A DNA stretch of 64,000 nt from Hydrogenophilales bacterium (GCA_016703155.1 JADJCP010000001.1:1116001-1180000), one strand, 5' to 3'. Positions 9,080 through 18,694 are shown, counted from the stretch's first letter. Translations and numbers: made by a program. Notes: a model not told the origin generated them from the letters alone.

Positions 9080-10039
9080 ATGAACGACAACGCCAATTGC
9101 TACGTCTTTCGCGCCGATGGCCACGAGCGCCTGACCATCGACGCCATCAGTGATGCCCTCGCCAGTGCCGATACCTTCGTCTGGCTGGATATCGAGCAAC
9201 CCGAGCAATGGCTGCTGCAAAAGCTCGCCGAAGAGTTGACCCTGCACGAACTGGTTCTGGAAGACGCCCTGGCGGCGCACCAGCGTCCCAAGATCGAGAA
9301 CTATCCGGACTCGGTCTTTCTGGCCTTGCAGGCGGCAAGCTGGTGGCAAGGCCGGGTGCACTTCGGTGAAGTGCATGTCTTCTGCGGACGCAACTATCTC
9401 TGCGTCGTCCGCCATTCGCCGCGCATCGCCTGCCGCAAGCCGCTGGAACAACTCTTCCAGCCGGCAACCGCCCGATGTGGGGACGGCCTGTACCACGTCC
9501 TCGACTGCCTGGTGGATGACTATATGCCCGCCTTCCAGGCTGCCGAGGAACAGCACCGCGCCCTCGAGGAAGCCATGCTTGCCGACGGCTTTCGCGGCAA
9601 CCGGCTCAGCCAGCTGTACGGCCTGCGCCGCGAGCTGCTTGGCCTGCATGCCATGATCGAACCGATGGACGCCATCTGCATGACCCTGATCCGCGAGCAC
9701 CCGATGCTGGTCACCAAGGAGTTGAAGGCCTACTACCGCGACATCCATGACCACGTCATGCGGCTGATGCGCAGCCTGGACCGGCTCAGCCATATGCTCG
9801 ACGACGCCATGCAGCTGAGTATCGCCGCGGTCAGCCTGAAGCAGAACGAATCGGTGCAGAAGCTGGCCGGCTGGGGCGCCATCCTGGCGATCCCCACCCT
9901 GGTGTTCAGTCTCTACGGCATGAACTTCGAGGGCATGCCCGAATTGCATTGGCCCTGGGCCTACCCGTTGACCTTACTGGGGACCGGCATGGCCTGTTTC
10001 GTCCTGTATCGTCGACTGAAACGGGACGGCTGGGTTTAA
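9080..10039 (+). CDS. CorA-family divalent cation transporter
   Basis: A 319-residue inner-membrane protein with a long cytosolic N-terminal domain rich in charged helices and two C-terminal membrane segments. The family's GMN signature is present in LYGMNFEGMPEL near residues 283-294, followed by a second helix (YPLTLLGTGMACFVLYRRL) and the basic tail KRDGW. CorA proteins form pentameric Mg2+/Co2+ channels; ZntB members move Zn2+. Sequence alone does not choose between them. It lies 7 bp after algC, so co-transcription is likely. Confidence 0.9.
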   Translation: MNDNANCYVFRADGHERLTIDAISDALASADTFVWLDIEQPEQWLLQKLAEELTLHELVLEDALAAHQRPKIENYPDSVFLALQAASWWQGRVHFGEVHVFCGRNYLCVVRHSPRIACRKPLEQLFQPATARCGDGLYHVLDCLVDDYMPAFQAAEEQHRALEEAMLADGFRGNRLSQLYGLRRELLGLHAMIEPMDAICMTLIREHPMLVTKELKAYYRDIHDHVMRLMRSLDRLSHMLDDAMQLSIAAVSLKQNESVQKLAGWGAILAIPTLVFSLYGMNFEGMPELHWPWAYPLTLLGTGMACFVLYRRLKRDGWV

Positions 10040-10097
10040 GCCCGACCGGGCAACCGGTATCATGGCGCATCTTCGCTTCTGCAAGGCACGATAAACC

Positions 10098-10598
10098 ATG
10101 CAAGCCCCTCAGGTCGGAATCATCATGGGCAGCGTCAGCGACTGGGACACCATGCGCCACGCCGCCGATATCCTGGACAGCCTCGGTGTCGCCTACGAAA
10201 AACGGGTGGTATCGGCGCATCGCACTCCGGATCTGCTGTTTGAATATGCCGAAAGCGCAGTGGCGCGCGGCCTGAAATGCATCATCGCCGGGGCCGGTGG
10301 CGCCGCCCACCTGCCGGGCATGACCGCCGCCAAGACACACCTGCCGGTGCTGGGCGTGCCGGTCCAGTCGCGCGCCCTGAAGGGCATCGACTCGCTGTTG
10401 TCCATCGTCCAGATGCCCAAGGGCATTCCAGTGGCGACCTTCGCCATCGGCGAGGCCGGGGCCGCCAACGCCGCCCTGTTCGCCGCCGCCCTGCTGGCCG
10501 GCGAAGACGCCGGCATCCGCGAACGTTTGCAAGCCTTCCGCCAGCGCCAGACCGAGTCCGTCCTGGCCATGGATCTGCCCGAGGATCGACCCGCATGA
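10098..10598 (+). CDS. purE: 5-(carboxyamino)imidazole ribonucleotide mutase
   Basis: Class I PurE, which rearranges N5-CAIR to CAIR in purine synthesis. The 166-residue product opens with VGIIMGSVSDWDTM and contains the active-site stretch VVSAHRTPDLLFEYAESA and GAGGAAHLPGM, all diagnostic. Its last bases overlap the start of purK (ATGA), the usual purEK pairing in which PurK supplies the unstable N5-CAIR. Confidence 0.97.
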   Translation: MQAPQVGIIMGSVSDWDTMRHAADILDSLGVAYEKRVVSAHRTPDLLFEYAESAVARGLKCIIAGAGGAAHLPGMTAAKTHLPVLGVPVQSRALKGIDSLLSIVQMPKGIPVATFAIGEAGAANAALFAAALLAGEDAGIRERLQAFRQRQTESVLAMDLPEDRPA

Positions 10599-11737
10599 TC
10601 CTGCCCGGTCCGATCCTGCCCGGCGCGACGCTGGGCGTCCTCGGCGGCGGCCAGCTTGGCCGGATGTTCACCACCGCCGCCCAGACCATGGGTTACAAGG
10701 TCGTCGTTCTGGATCCCGACCCGGCGAGCCCGGCCGGCAAGCTCGCCGATATCCACCTCAAGGCCGACTACCGCGACGCCGCCAGCCTGCTGCACATGGG
10801 CGGGTTGTGCGCCGCCGTCACCACCGAATTCGAGAACGTTCCGGCCACCTCCCTGGAGATGCTCGCCAAGCACTGCACTGTCGCGCCCTCGCCCAGCGCC
10901 GTCGCCGTCGCCCAGGACCGCCTTCTGGAAAAGACCCGCGCCCAGGAGTTCGGCTGCGCCACGGCGCCTTTCGCCAACATCGAGGACGAAGGCTTTCTGG
11001 TGCATGCCTGGTCGACGCTGGGCGGACCGGCATTGCTCAAGACGCGCCGCCTGGGTTACGACGGCAAGGGGACAGGCGCGCGTCGACAGTCTGGATGCCC
11101 TGGTGGCGGCCTTCGAGCACTTCGGCCGGGTGCCCTGCCTCCTCGAAGGCCTGTTGCCGCTGGCCCAGGAAGTCTCGGTCGTCCTGGCACGCAACCGGGA
11201 CGGTCAGATCGCCTTCTTCCCCCTGTCGGAAAACCACCACCGCGACGGCATCCTCGACACCAGCATTGTCCCGGCGCGCGTTCCGGAGGCGCTGGCTGAC
11301 CAGGCACGCGGCATGGCGGCGCGCATCGCTGATGGCCTGGACTATGTCGGCACCCTGGCCGTCGAATTCTTCATCCTCGACGATGGCCGCATCGTCTTCA
11401 ACGAAATGGCGCCACGCCCGCACAACAGCGGCCACTACACCCTGGATGCCTGCCTCACCGACCAGTTCCAGCAGCAGGTCCGCGCGCTGTGTGGCTTGCC
11501 CCTGGGCGACCCGCGCCAGTTGTCGCCGGTGGTCATGGGCAACATCCTGGGCGATATCTGGCAGCCGGTTCCGGCCGGGACAAACTATTGGCCCACCCCT
11601 GGCGTACAACTGCATCTCTACGGCAAGGCCGAAGCCCGGGCGGCCGGAAGATGGGGCACTACAACTGCCTGGCGCCAACGCTGGAAGCCGCCGTCGCCCT
11701 TGCGGAGTGCACCCGCGCCGAGCTCGGCATCGGCTAG
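10595..11737 (+). CDS. purK: N5-CAIR synthetase with two apparent frameshifts
   Basis: ATP-grasp enzyme converting AIR, bicarbonate and ATP to N5-CAIR. The N-terminus GVLGGGQLGRMFTTAAQTMG is intact. In the GGGG run at 11068-11071 an extra base shifts the frame (GKGTGARR instead of GKGQARVDSLDAL); the shifted frame continues with FEHFGRVPCLLEGLLPL, VEFFILDDGRIVFNEMAPR and HNSGHYTLDAC. Near 11640 a missing base returns it to the original frame, ending GRKMGHYNCLAPTLEAA. The two lesions cancel, and every family block is present, giving ~380 residues. I think these are sequencing indels rather than a dead gene. Confidence 0.88.
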
Positions 11738-11764
11738 CCAGGCTGACTCCGCGCTGATGGCCGT

Positions 11765-12811
11765 TTATCTGACGGCCACTTCCTCGGCGACCAGGGTGAT
11801 CTGTTTACCCTTCTGATCCAGGGTGCGCACCTGCACCGGCAGGTAGGCCGTATTCCGGTCCAGCCAGACATCCAGCGTGCCCGCCCCTTCGCGCCCCCCT
11901 TGCAGGTGCAAGGTCTCGACACTTCGCCCCGGCAAGTTCAGGCGTTCCTCGCCGATGAATTTGAAGCGATAGGTTTGCAGCTTGCGGCCGTTGCTCACGG
12001 CCAGGCTGAATTCGCTCTCGGTCTCGCGCGCCGTGGCCGCCAACTGAAAAGGAAAACTCAGCAGATCCTGGGCCTGGGGAATCAGCGCGACGCTGCCCCG
12101 ATTGCCGCTCAGGACGAGTTGGTTCTGCGCCCAGAGAAAACGCGCCGCATCCTGGCGGCGCTCGCCCTTGTGCTCCCAGTATTGTTCCGGCTGAAGGCCG
12201 CCGGCGTTGACCTCGCCCTCGCTGACCTGAGTGATGCGCCCACTGACGAACAGGCTTGCCAGACCCTTCGCTTCAAGCGTGCTGACCAGGGAGTAACGCC
12301 CGTTCTGGCTTTGCCAGAGGTAGCGTGCCTCGCCGGCCGTGAAAGCGGCATCGCCGTATTGCACGGCATAGCGGATCTCGACGCGCCCCGGCAGGCTGCG
12401 CAGGGCAGGTCGTGCCGGCCGGGCCTCGGGCGTGGGTTCGACCTTCACTTCGGGTTTGGCTTCCACCACGGGCGTGGGTGTCGGCATAGGCGGCGTTTCG
12501 ACGCTCGGCGGGGGTGGCTCGGGGACAGGCTGTACGCTGGGCGGCGCGGCGGGCGGCTCGGGCGCCGGCATAGGCAACGGCGGCACGGGAGGTTCCGGTT
12601 GCGCCTCGACTGGCGGAGTTGACGCATCGGCCTGGATGGCGGGCGCCACCGGCGCTTGCCGGGATTCGACGAGTGGCGCCAGACTGGCCTCGATGGGAAA
12701 GCCGATCTCGTCCGGCACGGCGGTCCGGAGGCGCCCGGTCGCGGCCAGGATGGCCAGATGCGCCGCCAGGGAAACCGCCAAAGCCGCGAGCAGGGGGCGT
12801 TCGGCCAACAT
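11765..12811 (-). CDS. DUF3108 domain protein with proline-rich periplasmic linker
   Basis: A 348-residue protein with an N-terminal membrane anchor (residues ~5-25), then a proline/glutamate-rich linker at residues ~55-130 reminiscent of TonB-like spacers, then a beta-rich domain (RVEIRYAVQYGDAAFTAGEARYLW onward in two parts) matching DUF3108. The domain resembles outer-membrane-associated beta-barrel-like folds; function unknown. It ends convergently with purK (27 bp gap) and starts 11 bp after the purN stop, so it is probably the last gene of a purM-purN-DUF3108 transcript. Confidence 0.8.
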   Translation of the reverse strand: MLAERPLLAALAVSLAAHLAILAATGRLRTAVPDEIGFPIEASLAPLVESRQAPVAPAIQADASTPPVEAQPEPPVPPLPMPAPEPPAAPPSVQPVPEPPPPSVETPPMPTPTPVVEAKPEVKVEPTPEARPARPALRSLPGRVEIRYAVQYGDAAFTAGEARYLWQSQNGRYSLVSTLEAKGLASLFVSGRITQVSEGEVNAGGLQPEQYWEHKGERRQDAARFLWAQNQLVLSGNRGSVALIPQAQDLLSFPFQLAATARETESEFSLAVSNGRKLQTYRFKFIGEERLNLPGRSVETLHLQGGREGAGTLDVWLDRNTAYLPVQVRTLDQKGKQITLVAEEVAVR

Positions 12812-12822
12812 TTCCGCGGGAG

Positions 12823-13466
12823 TCAGCCGGCGTCGGGCGCCGGCGAAATCATGGCGACAGACGGCACGGCGGCCGCATCCAGCGAGACGCGGCCATCCGC
12901 GCGCAGATGCAGCCGGCCTTGCGCGAACCAGCGAATGGCCATGGGGAAGATAAGGTGTTCCTGGGCCAGGACACGTGCCGCCAGGCTGGCCTCGGTGTCA
13001 TCGGCCTGCACCGGTACGGCGGCCTGGACAACGATGGGGCCGACATCGACCTCGGGAGTGACGAAATGTACCGTGCAGCCGTGGATCTTGACCCCCGCCT
13101 GGAGTGCCTTGCGGTGGGTATGCAATCCAGGGAAGGACGGCAGCAGCGCCGGGTGGATGTTGATCATGCGTCCCGTATAGCGACGCACGAAGCCTTCGGT
13201 GAGCACGCGCATGAAACCGGCGAGGATCAGCAGATCCGGGGCATGGCGGTCGATGGCCTCGGCCAGGGCAGCGTCGAAGGCGGTGCGATCCGGGTAAGCA
13301 CGGTGATCGACCACCGCCGTGGCGACACCGAAGCCGCGCGCCGTCTCCAGCCCATGCGCCGCCGGGTGTTGCTGATGACGGCGGCGAACTCGACCGGCAG
13401 GTCGGCCCGCAGCAGCGCCTCCATGTTGCTGCCGCGTCCTGAGATCAGGACGACGGCGCGGGTCAC
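12823..13466 (-). CDS. purN: Phosphoribosylglycinamide formyltransferase, apparent frameshift
   Basis: Transfers a formyl group from 10-formyl-THF to GAR, third step of purine synthesis. The start is a GTG at 13466 (TRAVVLISGRGSNMEALL), overlapping the purM stop by four bases (GTGA). The frame breaks near 13366, where VISNT should run into PAAHGLETARGFG; one base is missing. After it come the catalytic blocks LAGFMRVL, NIHPALLPSFPGLHTH and HFVTPEVDVGPIV, so the active-site Asn, His and Asp are all present. With one base added the length is 214 residues, as expected. Confidence 0.9.
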
Positions 13467-14500
13467 ACCACAACCGTTTGCGGCTGATCCTCGCCGCGCG
13501 CGACGATGGCGCCCAGGTGGTACACCGTCTCGCCCTGCTCGGCGAGGAATTTCGCGGCACGCTCGACATCGGCGTTATCGACCACCAGCACCATGCCGAT
13601 GCCGCAGTTGAAGGTGCGGTGCATCTCGCGCTCGGCGACGTTGCCTTTTTCCATCAGCCACTGGAATACCGGCGGCATCTCCCAGGCGGCCTTGTTGAGC
13701 ACCGCGCACAGGTCTTCGCGCAGGATGCGCGGCACATTTTCCAGCAGCCCACCGCCGGTGATGTGCGCCATGCCCTTGACGTTCACCTGCTTCATCAGCG
13801 CCAGCAAGGGTTTGACGTAGATGCGCGTCGGTTCCAGCAACACCTCGCCCAGCGGCCGACCGTGAAAATCGGCGCGCAGATCGGCGCCACTCACCTCGAC
13901 AATCTTGCGAATCAGCGAATAGCCGTTGGAATGCGGACCGCTCGAGGCCAGTCCCAGCACCGCATCGCCGGGCTTGATGTCGGTGCCGCCGATGAGCTTC
14001 GATTTTTCCGCGACCCCCACGGCGAAGCCGGCCAGGTCGTACTCGCCGAGGGGATACATCCCGGGCATTTCAGCCGTCTCGCCACCGATCAGGGCACAGC
14101 CGGCCAGTTCGCAGCCTTTGGCGATGCCGCTGACGACCTGCTCGCCGACATCGACATCGAGCTTGCCGCAGGCGAAATAATCCAGGAAAAACAGCGGCTC
14201 CGCGCCTTGCACCAGAATATCGTTGACACTCATCGCCACCAGATCCTGGCCGATGGTGTCGTGTTTGTCGAGTTGAAAGGCCAGCTTCAGCTTGGTACCG
14301 ACACCATCGGTGCCCGAGACCAGCACCGGCTCCTTGTAGTTCTTGGGCAGTTCCATCAGCGCGCCGAAGCCGCCGATGCCGCCCAGCACCTCGGGACGCA
14401 AGGTACGCCGGGCCAAGGGCTTGATACGGTCGACCAGGGCATCGCCGGCATCGATGTCGACACCGGCATCACGATAGGACAGGGAAGTGGGTGCGCTCAC
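13463..14500 (-). CDS. purM: Phosphoribosylformylglycinamidine cyclo-ligase (AIR synthetase)
   Basis: ATP-dependent ring closure of FGAM to AIR. Contains SYRDAGVDIDAGDALVDRIK, the signature GGFGALMELP, and GTDGVGTKLKLAF. I chose the GTG at 14500 because it gives 345 residues, exactly the family length; a further upstream ATG at 14545 would run into the divergent gene. It overlaps purN by four bases (GTGA), indicating coupled translation. Confidence 0.95.
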   Translation of the reverse strand: MSAPTSLSYRDAGVDIDAGDALVDRIKPLARRTLRPEVLGGIGGFGALMELPKNYKEPVLVSGTDGVGTKLKLAFQLDKHDTIGQDLVAMSVNDILVQGAEPLFFLDYFACGKLDVDVGEQVVSGIAKGCELAGCALIGGETAEMPGMYPLGEYDLAGFAVGVAEKSKLIGGTDIKPGDAVLGLASSGPHSNGYSLIRKIVEVSGADLRADFHGRPLGEVLLEPTRIYVKPLLALMKQVNVKGMAHITGGGLLENVPRILREDLCAVLNKAAWEMPPVFQWLMEKGNVAEREMHRTFNCGIGMVLVVDNADVERAAKFLAEQGETVYHLGAIVARGEDQPQTVVV

Positions 14501-14543
14501 AGAGGTATCGCCAGGCTCGTTGAAAGGCAATATTCTACCGCAC

Positions 14544-15575
14544 ATGGACCTGACCCCGCCTTCCACCCGTACCCTGCTGTCACTGCTGGTCGCCGCCATC
14601 GCGGGTTACCTGCTCTATACCCTGACGCCGATCCTGACCCCCTTCATGATCGCCGCCATCATCGCCTATATCTGCGACCCGCTGGTCGACCGGCTGGAGG
14701 CGAAAAAGCGCTCGCGCACCCTGGGCACCCTCCTGGTCCTGCTGGCGCTGCTGCTGGTTTTCGTCATCCTCGTCGCCGTGCTGATCCCGATGATCCAGGC
14801 ACAGACCCGGCTGTTGATGCAGCAGGTGCCGCTGCTCATCGAATGGGGCCGCGCGACCCTGCTGCCCTGGCTACAAAGCACCTTTGGCGTCGACCTGATG
14901 CAGGACCAGACCGAGATGCTCGACTGGGCCAAGGCGCACCTCGCCGAACTCGGCCAGCTTACCGCCTACCTGCCCAACCTGAAGGACAGCGGCCTTTTGC
15001 TGCTGGGGTTCATCAGCAACCTGCTGCTGGTGCCGCTGGTGACCTTTTACCTGTTGCGCGACTGGGACATCGCCGTGGCCAAAACCGCCGAGTGGATACC
15101 CGGTTCGATGCGGCCCAGGGTAGAGGGGATCGCCCGCGAGATCGATGCCGTGCTCTCCGAATTCATCCGTGGGCAGCTGTCGGTCATCGCCATCATGGTG
15201 CTGTTCTACGCCATCGGCCTGTGGCTCGCCGGTCTGGACTACGCCCTGGCCGTCGGCCTGATCGCCGGCGTTCTGGTCTTCGTCCCCTACCTGGGCGTGG
15301 TCGTCGGCGTCATCCTCGGCACCCTCGCCGCCCTCGCCCAGGGCGCCGGGTTCTACGGCCTGCTGCCGATCTGGGGCGTCTTCGCGGTCGGCCAGTTGCT
15401 CGAAGGCATGGTCATCACCCCCTGGCTGGTCGGTGACCGCGTCGGCCTGCATCCCGTCGCCGTGATCTTCGCCCTCATGGCCTTCGGCCAGCTCTTCGGT
15501 TTCTTCGGCGTCCTGCTGGCCATCCCCGCGTCAGCGGCGCTGCTGGTGGCGTTGCGCCACCTGAAACCGGATTAA
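14544..15575 (+). CDS. AI-2E family transporter (PerM-like permease)
   Basis: A 343-residue membrane protein: two N-terminal helices (LLVAAIAGYLLYTLTPILTP), a third, a soluble stretch of ~100 residues, then a five-helix C-terminal bundle, including FVPYLGVVVGVILGT and the late block GDRVGLHPVAVIFALM that is typical of the family. Members export small molecules or act as Na+/H+ antiporters; the substrate here is unknown. Divergent from purM with only 43 bp between start codons, a conserved betaproteobacterial arrangement. The stop overlaps the fxsA stop in TTAA. Confidence 0.88.
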   Translation: MDLTPPSTRTLLSLLVAAIAGYLLYTLTPILTPFMIAAIIAYICDPLVDRLEAKKRSRTLGTLLVLLALLLVFVILVAVLIPMIQAQTRLLMQQVPLLIEWGRATLLPWLQSTFGVDLMQDQTEMLDWAKAHLAELGQLTAYLPNLKDSGLLLLGFISNLLLVPLVTFYLLRDWDIAVAKTAEWIPGSMRPRVEGIAREIDAVLSEFIRGQLSVIAIMVLFYAIGLWLAGLDYALAVGLIAGVLVFVPYLGVVVGVILGTLAALAQGAGFYGLLPIWGVFAVGQLLEGMVITPWLVGDRVGLHPVAVIFALMAFGQLFGFFGVLLAIPASAALLVALRHLKPD

Positions 15576-16003
15576 TCCTCGCGCCGAAAATCGCCCTCGA
15601 TGACATCGTCGTTGGCCGCGCGCGGTCCGGCCGGCTGTCTGCCGACACCCGGAACGGGCGCGGTCGGGCCACCGAAAAACAGGCTGGAAACCAGCAGGAG
15701 CAAGGCGATGGCATCGGTGATGACGCCCGGAATGATCAGCAGAGCTGCGGCGATAAAGCGCAGACCGCTGCCGGTCAGTACCGCGAATGGAACGCTACCG
15801 TTCGCCAGCGACGCAACCATGCGCGGCAGGAAGGCCAAGCGTTCCAGGGCCATCAGCCAGAGACCGGCAAGACCGGCGAGGGCGAGCCAAACCAGGGTCC
15901 ACCAGCCGGCAACCTGCCATATCTGGTAGATACCCACCAGTTCCAGCACGGGAAGCGCGAACGCTATAATGGCCAGAAATGTCCCGATCCAACGTAAACC
16001 CAT
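15572..16003 (-). CDS. fxsA: FxsA family membrane protein
   Basis: About 143 residues. GLRWIGTFLAIIAFALPVLE begins a small inner-membrane protein with three to four helices (including LLIIPGVITDAIALLLLV) and a cytosolic tail. FxsA in E. coli relieves F-exclusion of phage T7 when overproduced; its normal role is unclear. I place the start at 16003. Its ATG shares the CATG with the cutA start, and its stop shares TTAA with perM, so the gene fits exactly between neighbours with no intergenic DNA on either side. Confidence 0.85.
   Translation of the reverse strand: MGLRWIGTFLAIIAFALPVLELVGIYQIWQVAGWWTLVWLALAGLAGLWLMALERLAFLPRMVASLANGSVPFAVLTGSGLRFIAAALLIIPGVITDAIALLLLVSSLFFGGPTAPVPGVGRQPAGPRAANDDVIEGDFRRED
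15941..15970 (+). promoter_or_regulatory. Sigma-70-type promoter for cutA-dsbD, inside fxsA
   Basis: A perfect -10 TATAAT (15965-15970) lies 18 bp after TTCCAG (15941-15946), a partial -35. It predicts a start near 15977, leaving a ~25-base leader before the cutA ATG at 16002. An alternative in-frame ATG at 15969 falls inside the -10 box and so cannot be used from this promoter. Confidence 0.55.
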
Positions 16004-16328
16004 GCGATCCTCTCCGGTCACCCTAGTCCTTACCACCTTACCCGATCAAGAAAGCGCCCGCCAACTGGCGCGTCTGCTGGTGGAAAAGCGACTGGCCGCC
16101 TGTGTCAACGTACTCGCGCCTTGCCATTCGGTGTATCACTGGCAAGGCGCGTTGCAGGAAAATGGGGAGATTCCGCTGATAATCAAGACCACGCCGGAAC
16201 GCTACAACCAACTTGAAGCCTTCCTCAGCGAGCACCATCCCTACGAAACCCCGGAGATCCTCGCCCTGGACCCTGTCCAAGGGCTGCCTGACTATCTGGC
16301 CTGGGTCACCCGCGAGACTCAACCTTAG
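16002..16328 (+). CDS. cutA: CutA divalent cation tolerance protein
   Basis: A ~108-residue trimeric PII-like protein. Family blocks: VLTTLPDQESARQLARLLVEKRLAACVNV, then YHWQGALQENGEIPLIIKT and LSEHHPYETPEILAL. CutA was linked to copper tolerance in E. coli but its mechanism is unsettled. Eight bases separate it from dsbD, the gene with which it is commonly paired. Start chosen from the promoter argument and family length. Confidence 0.92.
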   Translation: MRSSPVTLVLTTLPDQESARQLARLLVEKRLAACVNVLAPCHSVYHWQGALQENGEIPLIIKTTPERYNQLEAFLSEHHPYETPEILALDPVQGLPDYLAWVTRETQP

Positions 16329-16336
16329 GATCCTAC

Positions 16337-18694
16337 ATGACGCGTCTCCTTCTACTTGCGCTCCTCCTGCTGGCCTCACCCTGGCTGAGGGCCGCCGACG
16401 ATGAACTGCTGGAGCCGGAAAAGGCCTTCCGCTTCAGTGCCGAGGTGGTCAAGCCGGACATGATCGAGGGACAGTTCCGGGTTGCAAAAGGCTATTACCT
16501 GTACCAGAACAAGCTCAAGTTCAGCGCCCAGGGCGCCAGGCTGGGCAAGCCCACCCTGCCCACCGGCAAGTCCAAGGAGGACGAAACCTTCGGCAAGGTC
16601 GATGTCTACACCCACGACTTCCGGGTACGCATCCCCGTCAGCGCCACCAAGCCCTTCACCCTGACAGCCGCGTTTCAGGGCTGCGCCGAAGTCGGTGTCT
16701 GTTACCCGCCACAGGCCACTTCGATAACCCTGCAACCGCTGACCCAGGAAGAGAAGGCCGCGAAAGAAGCCATAAACGACAAGGCCCCGGTCAAACCCGA
16801 AGTCGAAGCCAAATCCGAAACCAAACCCGAAACCACCACCGAGCCGAAACCCGCGGCCAAGGTCACTCCCCCGGCTCCAGCCGCCAGTACGGCTGCCGCC
16901 GCGGGGCAGAGCCAGAGTCCGGAACTGATCGCACGCCTGAAGCAACTGGCCGGCGATGCCATCCAGGCGGAACCCGAATTCCTGCCGCCGGAAGAAGCCT
17001 TCAAGCTCGCCGTGACCGCCAGCCAGGACGGCATGCTCCAGGCGAACTACAGCATCGCCCCCGAGCATTATCTCTACCGCGACAAACTCAAGTTGAGCGT
17101 CATGACGCCGGCAGGCGTGCAGGTGGAGCCGCCGAAGCTGCCACCGGCCGATGAAAAAGACGATCCGAATTTCGGCAAGATGTTCGTCTATCACCAATCG
17201 TTCAGCACCACCAGCCGCCTCCTCGGCCTGCCGCCTGGCACGAAACAGATTCTCGTCGAAGCCAGCTTCCAGGGCTGTAGCGAGAAGGGCATCTGCTATC
17301 CGCCCATGGATAAAAGCATTACGGTCGACCTGAGCGCCGCCGCGCCGGTAGCCGCCGCGGCCGTACCCGCGACGACCGGTACCAGCGCCGACAGCTCGGA
17401 GAGTGGCCAGATCGCCGCGTTGCTGAAAGGCGGCAATTTCTGGCTGATCGTCGTCAGCTTCTTCGGCTTCGGCCTGTTGCTGTCGCTGACGCCCTGCGTC
17501 TTCCCGATGATCCCCATCCTGTCCGGCATCATCGTCGGCCAGGGCAAGGGCGTCACCAAGCGGCGCGGCTTGGTCCTGTCGCTGGCTTACGTGCTCGGCA
17601 TGGCGGTCACCTACGCCCTGGCCGGCGTCGCCGCCGGCATGTCCGGCACACTGATTTCCAACGCCCTGCAGAACCCCTGGGCACTGGGCTTTGGCGCGCT
17701 GATCTTCGTCGGCCTGGCCTTCTCGATGTTCGGCTTCTACGAACTGCAACTGCCCAGCTTCATGCAAAGCCGCTTCAGCGATGCCAGTAACCGCATGCAG
17801 GGCGGCAAGCTCACCGGTGTCTTCATGATGGGCGCCTTCTCGGCGCTGATCGTCGGGCCTTGCGTTGCCGCGCCGCTGGCCGGCGCCCTGCTCTACATCG
17901 GCCAGAGCGGCGACGTCGTCCTGGGTGGCGTTTCATTGTTCTCGCTTGCCCTGGGCATGGGTGTACCGCTGCTTCTGGTCGGCATCGCCGGCGGCGCGCT
18001 GCTGCCACGCGCCGGCGCCTGGATGGAGGCGGTGAAGAAATTCTTCGGCGTCATGATGATCGCCATCGCCATCTGGCTGATCTCGCCGATGCTCCCCGAG
18101 GTGCTGCCGATGATCCTCTGGGCCGGCCTGCTGATCATCTCCGGCATCTTCCTCAAGGCCATCGAACCGCTGGCGGTCAACGCCAGCGGCTGGCTGCGCT
18201 TCTGGAAAGGCTTCGGCATCATCACCCTGGTCGCCGGCATCGCCATCCTGCTCGGTGCCCTGGGCGGCAGCCGCGACATCCTCCAGCCGCTGTCGGTATT
18301 CAAGGGCGGGGCGAGCGGTGCCGCGCAGACCGAAGGCCATATGACCTTCCAGCGGGTGAAGTCCGTCACCGAGCTTGATCAGGCCGTACAGTCGGCCAAG
18401 GGTCGCTATGTCATGCTCGACTTCTATGCCGACTGGTGCGTGTCCTGCAAGGAGATGGACAAGTTCACCTTCTCCGACCCGAAGGTGCAGGCGCGCCTCA
18501 AGGACGTGGTGTTGTTGCAAGCCGACGTCACCGGCAACACCGCCGACGACAAGGCCTTGCTGAAGCGCTTCAGCCTGTTCGGCCCGCCCGGCATGATCTT
18601 CTTCGACAAGGCCGGTGCCGAGATCCCCTACCGCGTCATCGGCTACGAACCCGCCGAGAAGTTTCTGGCCAGCCTGGACAAGGCCATCCCGTAA
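16337..18694 (+). CDS. dsbD: Thiol:disulfide interchange protein DsbD with duplicated N-terminal domain
   Basis: Carries reducing power from cytosolic thioredoxin across the inner membrane to periplasmic thiols (protein repair, cytochrome c maturation). After a signal peptide (MTRLLLLALLLLASPWLRA), 785 residues contain two DsbD-alpha domains in tandem, each with its own cysteine pair: GCAEVGVCYPP near residue 115 and GCSEKGICYPP near residue 315. They are joined by a Lys/Glu/Pro/Ala-rich linker. An eight-helix membrane domain follows with Cys in LTPCVFPMIPIL and VGPCVAAPLAGAL, then a C-terminal thioredoxin domain with FYADWCVSCKEMD. Standard DsbD has one alpha domain and is ~570 residues. Confidence 0.95.
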   Translation: MTRLLLLALLLLASPWLRAADDELLEPEKAFRFSAEVVKPDMIEGQFRVAKGYYLYQNKLKFSAQGARLGKPTLPTGKSKEDETFGKVDVYTHDFRVRIPVSATKPFTLTAAFQGCAEVGVCYPPQATSITLQPLTQEEKAAKEAINDKAPVKPEVEAKSETKPETTTEPKPAAKVTPPAPAASTAAAAGQSQSPELIARLKQLAGDAIQAEPEFLPPEEAFKLAVTASQDGMLQANYSIAPEHYLYRDKLKLSVMTPAGVQVEPPKLPPADEKDDPNFGKMFVYHQSFSTTSRLLGLPPGTKQILVEASFQGCSEKGICYPPMDKSITVDLSAAAPVAAAAVPATTGTSADSSESGQIAALLKGGNFWLIVVSFFGFGLLLSLTPCVFPMIPILSGIIVGQGKGVTKRRGLVLSLAYVLGMAVTYALAGVAAGMSGTLISNALQNPWALGFGALIFVGLAFSMFGFYELQLPSFMQSRFSDASNRMQGGKLTGVFMMGAFSALIVGPCVAAPLAGALLYIGQSGDVVLGGVSLFSLALGMGVPLLLVGIAGGALLPRAGAWMEAVKKFFGVMMIAIAIWLISPMLPEVLPMILWAGLLIISGIFLKAIEPLAVNASGWLRFWKGFGIITLVAGIAILLGALGGSRDILQPLSVFKGGASGAAQTEGHMTFQRVKSVTELDQAVQSAKGRYVMLDFYADWCVSCKEMDKFTFSDPKVQARLKDVVLLQADVTGNTADDKALLKRFSLFGPPGMIFFDKAGAEIPYRVIGYEPAEKFLASLDKAIP

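Noticed and set aside
10595..11737. purK as a genuine pseudogene
   Set aside because: The two lesions are opposite single-base changes in G/C runs and every conserved block survives in one of the frames, which fits sequence error better than decay.
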